NCBI GenBank assembly: GCA_938008925.1
Contig: CALLIQ010000384.1
Coordinates: forward strand, 1 to 6,627
Source of the DNA: an uncultured Acidimicrobiales bacterium
GTDB taxonomy: Bacteria > Actinomycetota > Acidimicrobiia > Acidimicrobiales > SZUA-35
Reading direction: 5' to 3'
DNA length: 6,627 nucleotides
A program made the translations under genes and the position numbers. Below are positions 1-4,404 of the stretch, one piece after another. The notes below the pieces were generated by a model. That model was given only the letters and a program-made list of their open reading frames with translations, was not told the origin of the DNA and made no database searches. Positions within the stretch are counted from its first letter, which is position 1. Every line of letters starts with the position of its first letter.

Positions 1-1
1 G

Positions 2-301
2 GTGAAACTCGCCGAGTTCCTGGCGATCACCCACGGCGATGACGGCATCAAGGTGTCGGTGCTGTGCCCCCAGGGTGTGAACACCGCCATGGCGCCACGG
101 AGCCTCGGTGACGGACAGACCGACGGCATCATCGAGGCCGACGAGCTCGCTCAGACCGTCGTCGAGGCGCTCGGAGACGAACGGTTCCACGTGCTCCCTC
201 ACCCCGAGGTCGAGGAGTACGTCCGCAGAAAGGGCGACAACGTCGACCGGTGGATCGGCGGGATGCGACGCCTCCGGCGGCGGGCGCTCGACCGAGGCTG
301 A
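2..301 (+). CDS. Short-chain dehydrogenase/reductase (SDR), C-terminal part, cut by window edge
   Basis: This is the C-terminal ~99 residues of a probable classical SDR, a cytosolic NAD(P)-dependent oxidoreductase. The true start lies left of the window; the GTG at position 2 is probably an internal Val codon. What shows the family is a helix resembling the one that follows the SDR catalytic Tyr-x-x-x-Lys (KLAEFLAITHGDDGI), then the beta-strand and loop VSVLCPQGVNTAM, which match the usual P-G/Q-x-V-x-T segment that contacts the nicotinamide part of the cofactor. The Rossmann GxxxGxG motif and catalytic Ser-Tyr-Lys lie outside the window, so substrate and cofactor preference cannot be judged. 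The tail is Arg-rich (RRLRRRALDR). The frame ends in TGA at 299-301 and converges on the hydrolase gene 39 bp away. The SDR assignment is fairly secure; the subfamily is unknown. Confidence 0.82.
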   Translation: MKLAEFLAITHGDDGIKVSVLCPQGVNTAMAPRSLGDGQTDGIIEADELAQTVVEALGDERFHVLPHPEVEEYVRRKGDNVDRWIGGMRRLRRRALDRG

Positions 302-340
302 GCTCGATCCCTCCTGCGGCCGCCGTCGACGCCCAGACCC

Positions 341-1876
341 CTAGCGGGCGGTGCAGACGGTGCCCGGCGGTGGGGGGATGAGATCGACGAGGTAGTCGAT
401 CGCGTAGCCGTTGATGCAGGCGTCACCGCCGACGATCGTGTGACCGGTGCCGTCGTAGGTCAGCAGGACGGAGTCGGCCAGCAACTCGTCGAGCTCGATC
501 GCCGACTCGTACGGCGTTGCCGGGTCGAGCGTCGAACCGACGACGAGAATCGTCGGGGCTCCCGTCGAGTCGAGCTCCGGGAGCGGCTCGACCTCACCCG
601 GCCACAGATCGCACCGAATGCCCTCGTTGAGCCGACCGAAGCGCGGCGCGGCTTCGAGCATCGCCGTCATCTGATCGATCGACTCGGCCTCGGAAGCGAT
701 GTCGAATCCATCTGCGCAGCTCACGGCCTTGTAGGCCCCCGGGGTGCTCGACGCGGCGTTGCCAGCCGCATCGTCGAGGAAGCCGGAAGGGTCGCCCCGG
801 TCGACCGCAGCGAGGAACCCGTCGAGTGCTGGGCCCGTCTGCGCCGCCTCCCCGTAGAGCTGATTCAGCACGCCCTCGAGGAGGTCGTCGGCTCCGAAGG
901 TGACACCGCCGGGCGTGACGATCGGCTGCTCGTCGAGTTGAGCGACGAGGCGATCGACCCGCACTCCGAGACCCTCGTCGGCGGCCTGGCACGACGTGGC
1001 GTCGTCGCACCACTGCTCGAACGCCGCGAACGTTCGCTCGAAGCCTCCGTACTGCTCGACGAGTCCCTGGCCCGACAGCGAACCGGGCGGCACCGCTCCG
1101 TCGAGAATCAGCGCCCGAACGTTCTCGGGGAAGAGCGTTGCGTAGACCCAACCGATCTGGGTCCCGTAGGAGTAGCCGAGATAGGTGAGCCCGTCGTCGC
1201 CGACCGCCTCACGCAACAGGTCGAGATCCCGAGCGACGTCGGCAGTGCTGAGGTGATCGATCACCGGCCCGGTCGCCCCCGCGCACTCGGCGATGACCTC
1301 GAACGCCGCCGCCTCGACCTCGAGCTCTTCGTCGAAACCGTCGGACGGGTCGACCACACCGACCCCGATGTCTTCGACGCCCGCGTCGTCGCAGGCGAGA
1401 CGCTCGGTCTCCCCCGTTCCTCGCGGATCCCACACCACGATGTCGAAGTCGCCGAACAACGATGCGAAGAACAGCCCGGCGGACTGGATGATCTCGCCAG
1501 ACTCGCCGCCGGGGCCGCCGAAGTTGAGGAAGAGCGAGCCGATGCGGGACGAACTCGTCGACACCCGGCGGGTCACGGCGATCTCGATCGTCGGTCCGGT
1601 CGGGTCGTCGTGATCGAGCGGGACGACGAGGGTGCCGCATTCGAATGATCCGCAGGGGCTCCAGTCGATCGACCTGGCCTGTGCCGGCAGAGGATCCGCC
1701 TCACCCTGGGCGCCACCCTCGGAAGCTGGCGTTGAACCGTCGGTGGTCGGCTCGCCCGACGAGAGCGTCGTCTCCGGCCCTCCGAGGGGCTCTGGCGTTG
1801 CCGTCGTCTCTCCGGACGTGCAGGCGGCGAGCACCAGGAGCGACGCCGCGATGAGCGCTCGGACGGAGAAGGTCAT
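341..1876 (-). CDS. Secreted lipoprotein alpha/beta-hydrolase, S33/TAP-like peptidase family
   Basis: The product is 511 residues, probably an exported, membrane-anchored serine hydrolase of the tripeptidyl-aminopeptidase-like (S33, TAP C-terminal domain) group. Such enzymes typically remove short peptides from N-termini or hydrolyse esters; the substrate cannot be told here. The N-terminus is a lipoprotein signal with lipobox L16-A-A-C19. A Thr/Ser/Gly/Glu-rich linker runs to about residue 62. The oxyanion-hole motif GGPGGES is at 120-126, the nucleophile elbow G-Y-S236-Y-G at 234-238, the likely acid is D451 (GSTLDPATP) and the likely base H479 (GTGHT). Ten further Cys (75, 80, 162, 198, 290, 296, 387, 422, 487, 508) would allow up to five disulfides, as expected outside the cell. 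The frame stays open another 140 codons upstream (to 2296), but that part is antisense to the methyltransferase; the ATG at 1874-1876 is chosen because the signal peptide begins there. No clear Shine-Dalgarno is visible. The stop is TAG at 341-343. Confidence 0.93.
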   Translation of the reverse strand: MTFSVRALIAASLLVLAACTSGETTATPEPLGGPETTLSSGEPTTDGSTPASEGGAQGEADPLPAQARSIDWSPCGSFECGTLVVPLDHDDPTGPTIEIAVTRRVSTSSSRIGSLFLNFGGPGGESGEIIQSAGLFFASLFGDFDIVVWDPRGTGETERLACDDAGVEDIGVGVVDPSDGFDEELEVEAAAFEVIAECAGATGPVIDHLSTADVARDLDLLREAVGDDGLTYLGYSYGTQIGWVYATLFPENVRALILDGAVPPGSLSGQGLVEQYGGFERTFAAFEQWCDDATSCQAADEGLGVRVDRLVAQLDEQPIVTPGGVTFGADDLLEGVLNQLYGEAAQTGPALDGFLAAVDRGDPSGFLDDAAGNAASSTPGAYKAVSCADGFDIASEAESIDQMTAMLEAAPRFGRLNEGIRCDLWPGEVEPLPELDSTGAPTILVVGSTLDPATPYESAIELDELLADSVLLTYDGTGHTIVGGDACINGYAIDYLVDLIPPPPGTVCTAR

Positions 1877-1881
1877 CTCGA

Positions 1882-1894
1882 AGGTGTAACACCT
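1882..1894. promoter_or_regulatory. Perfect 13-nt palindrome in divergent spacer, candidate operator
   Basis: AGGTGT-A-ACACCT is a perfect inverted repeat with 6-nt arms and a 1-nt centre. It lies in the 54-bp spacer (1877-1930) between the divergent hydrolase and methyltransferase starts, 5 nt from the hydrolase ATG and 36 nt before the methyltransferase GTG. The position would suit a repressor acting on one or both genes. A 6-nt perfect palindrome occurs by chance about once per few kb, so location is the main argument. I cannot match it to a known regulator box. Confidence 0.3.
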
Positions 1895-1930
1895 GGGGCA
1901 CGGCGTCGGCGTTCGCGCGATGCTCAGTGC

Positions 1931-2668
1931 GTGACCGAAGCGCGAGGCGGAACGTTCTACGACGACCCCGACCTGCTCGATGCGTATCTCGAGCATCGAC
2001 ACGCCCCGGTCTCGAGCCCCAACCTCGTGATGGAGGAGCCGGCGTTCATGGCCGAGGCGGGCGATCTCGCCGGCCGTCGAATCCTCGACCTGGGCTGTGG
2101 CGATGGCACGTTCGGTCAGCACTGTCTCGATGCCGGCGCCCGCTCGTATCGAGGACTCGACGGATCGAGGCTGATGATCGAGCGGGCGCACGAGACCGTC
2201 GTCGACGATCGGGCGAGCTTCGCGGTCGCCGATCTCGAGGACTTCGCACCGCTCACCGATCCGGTCGATCTCGTGTCGTCGCGCATGGCGCTGCACTACC
2301 TAGCCTCGGTCGAGCCGGTGTTCGCCGCTGCACGCTCATCGCTCGAACCGGGTGGTCGAATCGTCGTCACCGTGTTGCACCCGGTGATCTCGGCCGGCAA
2401 CAAGCCGTCGGACGGACCGCGCCAGACCCAGGAGGTCGACCGCTACTTCGACGCCGGTCCGAGAGAGCGCGACTGGTTCGGGCGAGATGTGGCGTGGTTC
2501 CATCGCACGATCGAGCAGTACGTCGACGCGGTGATCGACGCCGGCTTCGCGATCGATCGGATCCGTGAGTGCGAGCCGGTCGCCGACCTGTTCGACGGCG
2601 ACGAAGACGAGCTCGAACGCCGGCGCCGCGTCCCGCTCTTCTTGCTGATCGCAGCGACGGCACGATGA
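1931..2668 (+). CDS. Class I SAM-dependent methyltransferase
   Basis: A 245-residue cytosolic protein with the Rossmann-like methyltransferase fold; it should transfer a methyl group from S-adenosylmethionine to an unidentified acceptor. Motif I is ILDLGCGDGTF at 51-61 (the D-x-G-x-G-x-G SAM loop). D77 at the end of beta-2 (YRGLDGS) is the probable ribose-binding acid, AVADLEDF at 99-105 fits the adenine-contact loop, and PVDLVSSRMALHYL (111-124) and LEPGGRIVVTVLHPV (138-152) match motifs IV and VI. The C-terminal part (about 165-230), with DRYFDAGPRERDWF and a Tyr/Trp/His-rich stretch, probably forms the acceptor site. The start is GTG at 1931, chosen because the N-terminus MTEARGGTFYDDPDLLDAYLEHR resembles the entry helix of this family; no strong ribosome-binding site precedes it. 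It is first in the cluster with the NTF2-like gene and pyrE. The stop TGA (2666-2668) lies inside an ATGA. Family call secure, substrate unknown. Confidence 0.93.
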   Translation: MTEARGGTFYDDPDLLDAYLEHRHAPVSSPNLVMEEPAFMAEAGDLAGRRILDLGCGDGTFGQHCLDAGARSYRGLDGSRLMIERAHETVVDDRASFAVADLEDFAPLTDPVDLVSSRMALHYLASVEPVFAAARSSLEPGGRIVVTVLHPVISAGNKPSDGPRQTQEVDRYFDAGPRERDWFGRDVAWFHRTIEQYVDAVIDAGFAIDRIRECEPVADLFDGDEDELERRRRVPLFLLIAATAR

Positions 2669-2683
2669 GGACGGCACGATGAG
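2656..2683 (+). repeat. Two perfect tandem copies of a 14-bp unit across the methyltransferase stop codon
   Basis: The unit GACGGCACGATGAG occurs at 2656-2669 and again at 2670-2683, followed by a partial third copy (GAC, 2684-2686). The first copy encodes the last residues and stop of the methyltransferase; the second fills most of the gap before the next gene. The methyltransferase protein end would be the same with only one copy, so this looks like a slippage duplication tolerated between genes. Each copy holds an ATGA and a GAG(G) element. Confidence 0.85.
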
Positions 2684-2695
2684 GACTTCGTCATG
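2681..2695 (+). promoter_or_regulatory. Ribosome-binding site and start of the NTF2-like gene
   Basis: GAGG at 2681-2684 sits 8 nt before the ATG at 2693, a good Shine-Dalgarno position and the clearest one in the window. It arises from the second copy of the 14-bp tandem repeat (GAG) joined to the next G. The same element occurs 14 nt earlier (2667-2670). The site supports ATG 2693 as the true start of the NTF2-like gene. Confidence 0.55.
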
Positions 2696-3100
2696 ACTCC
2701 ACGCGACCGCATCGCCGCATACTTCGAGGCGTGCGGAACGGGCACGGCTGCCGACATCGCCGAGCACTTCAGCGCCGACGCCGTCATCTACGACACGAAC
2801 ATCGCGCCGGCCCGAACGGCGAACGCCATCGCTGAGATGTGGTTGACGGTGCGGGAGCGTTGGGGCGGTGCTCGGTGGCGGGTCGACTCTTGTGTGAGCG
2901 ACGGCCAGACCGCCGCCATCGAGTGGTCGATGACGGGAACCGACTCACGAACTGGCAAGGCGTTCACGTTCCGTGGTTCGGAGCACTACGAGTTCGACGA
3001 CTCGCTGATCGCCGAGATTCGACAGTACTGGACCTTCGATCGCGCCGAGCTCGACACCGGTCTCGTTGGTTACGACTACGGAACGGACGACGATCGATGA
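2693..3100 (+). CDS. SnoaL-like / NTF2-like superfamily protein
   Basis: A 135-residue single-domain cytosolic protein with the layout of the NTF2-like (SnoaL-like polyketide cyclase) cone fold. Members are small isomerases, cyclases, hydratases or non-catalytic ligand binders, so the fold does not set a function. Visible features are an N-terminal helix ending in a hydrophobic-acidic segment (DRIAAYFEACGTGTAADIAEHF), strand AVIYDTN at 30-36, a helix with R52-E-R-W, strand TAAIEWSMTGTD (73-84), the typical G-K-A-F-T-F-R-G strand with E97-H-Y-E (88-100), and a closing strand IAEIRQYWTFDRAEL (106-120). The aromatic Y112-W-T-F before the C-terminus resembles SnoaL-like proteins ending in a YWD/YxF pocket segment. 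The gene lies 24 nt after the methyltransferase and its TGA overlaps the pyrE ATG, so it is probably cotranscribed and translationally coupled with pyrE. The start is supported by GAGG at 2681-2684. Specific role not recognisable. Confidence 0.85.
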   Translation: MTPRDRIAAYFEACGTGTAADIAEHFSADAVIYDTNIAPARTANAIAEMWLTVRERWGGARWRVDSCVSDGQTAAIEWSMTGTDSRTGKAFTFRGSEHYEFDDSLIAEIRQYWTFDRAELDTGLVGYDYGTDDDR

Positions 3101-3627
3101 GCGAATCACTCTCTCGGGCCGACCTGGCCGCTCGACTCGGTGCGGTCTCGCAGCTGAGCGGCGAGTTCCTGCTTCGATCGGGTCAGACCTCGACGACCTA
3201 CTTCGACAAGTACCAGTTCGAGTCCGACCCCGTTCTGCTGGCGGCGATCGCTCGCACGCTCGCGCCGCTGATCCCTGACGGCATCGACCTGCTCGCCGGG
3301 CTCGAACTCGGCGGCGTGCCGGTGGCGACCGCCCTCTCGCTCGAGACCGGCATTCCCGCCGTCTTCGTCCGCAAAGAGGCGAAGGCCTACGGAACGGCCA
3401 AGCTGGCCGAGGGCCCGGCGATCGAGGGCAAGCGGCTACTCATCGTCGAAGACGTCGTCACCTCCGGTGGTCAGGTCGTCATCTCGACGAACGATCTGCG
3501 TGAGCGCGGTGCGCTCGTCGACGCCGCTGTCTGCGTGCTCGATCGCGAGCAGGGAGGCCCAAAGGCTCTCGCTGACGCCGGACTGTCGCTGCGTGCCGCG
3601 TTCACCCGGACCGACCTCGAGACCTGA
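3097..3627 (+). CDS. pyrE: Orotate phosphoribosyltransferase
   Basis: A 176-residue cytosolic enzyme of de novo pyrimidine synthesis: orotate plus PRPP gives orotidine 5'-phosphate and pyrophosphate, which OMP decarboxylase then converts to UMP. The PRPP-binding signature LLIVEDVVTSGG is at 114-125, with the acidic pair E118-D119. The flexible catalytic loop is FVRKEAKAYGTAKLAEG (90-106), giving the conserved R92, K93 and K96; Tyr98 stands where enterobacterial PyrE has His. The orotate-side N-terminal segment FLLRSGQTSTTYFDKYQF (24-41) and the GLELGGVPVATAL loop (68-80) are also typical. Length is slightly short but within the family range. The start is the ATG at 3097, overlapping the upstream stop as ATGA; the frame is open further upstream but only as a shadow of the NTF2-like gene. 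No other pyr gene is in the window, so pyrimidine genes are at least partly dispersed. It converges on the HIT-like gene 35 bp away. Confidence 0.95.
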   Translation: MSESLSRADLAARLGAVSQLSGEFLLRSGQTSTTYFDKYQFESDPVLLAAIARTLAPLIPDGIDLLAGLELGGVPVATALSLETGIPAVFVRKEAKAYGTAKLAEGPAIEGKRLLIVEDVVTSGGQVVISTNDLRERGALVDAAVCVLDREQGGPKALADAGLSLRAAFTRTDLET

Positions 3628-3633
3628 CCGGTT

Positions 3634-3653
3634 GCCCGTGTCTCGCCTCGGGC
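3634..3653. terminator. Weak hairpin between convergent genes, possible bidirectional terminator
   Basis: GCCCG (3634-3638) pairs perfectly with CGGGC (3649-3653) around a 10-nt loop, in the 35-bp gap between the pyrE stop and the HIT-like gene stop. An alternative nested hairpin is CGCC-TCG-GGCG (3644-3654). There is no T-tract on either strand, so only the location between convergent genes favours a terminator. Confidence 0.25.
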
Positions 3654-3662
3654 GTGGTGCGT

Positions 3663-4310
3663 TCAGAGCGGCGACTCGTCGGCGGCTCGATCGAGAAACG
3701 CTCGCACCACTTCGTCGTTGCTGGCGTGGACCTCGTCGGGAAGCGGCGGAAGGATGTGCCCCCACAACGGCATCGTGAAACCGCTGAGTTGGCCCGCGCC
3801 GTGCGGCCGGCCGAGGAACCACACGTGGAAGTGGGCGCCGCCGTCGCCCCACCGATTCCAGTGCACTCGGCCGATCGAGCCGAGCGATCGGATCGCCCGC
3901 TCCATCCGGATCGTCATGACGCCGAGGGCGGCGCCCATCGTCTCGTCGAGGTCCTCGACGTCCATGTGCTCGACGGTGCTCAGCATGTACGCGGGAAATG
4001 GCGCCGGCTGCCCGTTGGCGAAGTGGATCCGAGACACACGCCATGTGCCATCGCGCCAGACCAGCCGGCCATCGCCCGCGCCCTCGTCGTCAGCTCCCTC
4101 GGTGTCAGGTCCGCTGGCGTCAGGTCCGCTGGCGTCATCGGTTTCGCAGCCGCACGGTGGGCCACCGGGATCGCCTTCGCGTACGTGCTCCTCCTCGGCG
4201 AAGGGCCGAAGCGCCCGCACCTCGAGATCGCCCTTGAATGGGAAGATCGGCCAGTTCACGACGTCGGGACCCGGAAGGTCGACGAGATCGCCATCTGCGT
4301 TCCGAGTCAT
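3663..4310 (-). CDS. HIT-like (histidine triad superfamily) protein with acidic insert
   Basis: A 215-residue cytosolic protein. Residues 1-30 (DLPGPDVVNWPIFPFKGDLEV) and 119-191 (ETMGAALGVMTIR, RVHWNRWGDG, GAHFHVWFLGRP, MPLWGHILPPLP) match, from memory, a HIT-like family common in actinobacteria. HIT proteins bind nucleotides and usually hydrolyse or transfer nucleoside monophosphates through a His-x-His-x-His-x-x motif. Here the motif reads H160-F-H162-V-W164-F-L-G: the presumed nucleophile H162 remains and the third His is Trp. Between about 47 and 81 lies a Gly/Pro/Asp/Glu-rich, probably disordered stretch with a C53-G-C55 pair and a duplicated ASGPD, encoded by a 15-bp tandem repeat. The ATG at 4308-4310 is chosen because recognisable family sequence begins immediately (MTRNADGDLVDLPGPD); an in-frame ATG at 4326-4328 is the alternative, and the longer open frame to 4478 has no family features. 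No clear ribosome-binding site. Substrate unknown. Confidence 0.85.
   Translation of the reverse strand: MTRNADGDLVDLPGPDVVNWPIFPFKGDLEVRALRPFAEEEHVREGDPGGPPCGCETDDASGPDASGPDTEGADDEGAGDGRLVWRDGTWRVSRIHFANGQPAPFPAYMLSTVEHMDVEDLDETMGAALGVMTIRMERAIRSLGSIGRVHWNRWGDGGAHFHVWFLGRPHGAGQLSGFTMPLWGHILPPLPDEVHASNDEVVRAFLDRAADESPL
4104..4137. repeat. Two perfect tandem copies of a 15-bp unit inside the HIT-like gene
   Basis: GTCAGGTCCGCTGGC at 4104-4118 is repeated exactly at 4119-4133, followed by a 4-nt partial copy (4134-4137). The period is a multiple of three, so on the minus strand it encodes an in-frame duplication (ASGPD ASGPD) in the acidic insert of the HIT-like protein. This suggests recent slippage-driven length change in a tolerant linker. 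Confidence 0.85.
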
Positions 4311-4404
4311 GGGCCGAGCCTGACACATCGAACGCGGCCGAGCGCCGTCATTGCGGCCGGCGATGTCCACGCGTCGACGTTGGCTCGATGCAACACTCCA
4401 CGAG
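4311..4404. promoter_or_regulatory. Divergent spacer between HIT-like and DUF4214 genes
   Basis: This 94-bp spacer should hold the promoters of both divergent genes. I see no convincing -35/-10 pair or ribosome-binding site on either strand. The 8-nt GGCCGAGC occurs at 4312-4319 and 4336-4343, 24 nt apart; it may be chance in GC-rich DNA. The spacer shrinks to 52 bp if the large gene starts at ATG 4363, and further if it starts at TTG 4351. Confidence 0.4.

Noticed and set aside
440..1648. A 402-codon open frame on the plus strand, antisense to the hydrolase gene
   Set aside because: The composition is Arg/Val/Glu-rich without any recognisable domain, and it lies wholly opposite a protein with a complete signal peptide and catalytic triad. 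Long antisense frames are expected in GC-rich DNA with strong third-position GC bias.
1877..2296. 140-codon N-terminal extension of the hydrolase reading frame
   Set aside because: It is antisense to the methyltransferase SAM-binding region, has no family features, and would bury the lipoprotein signal peptide internally.
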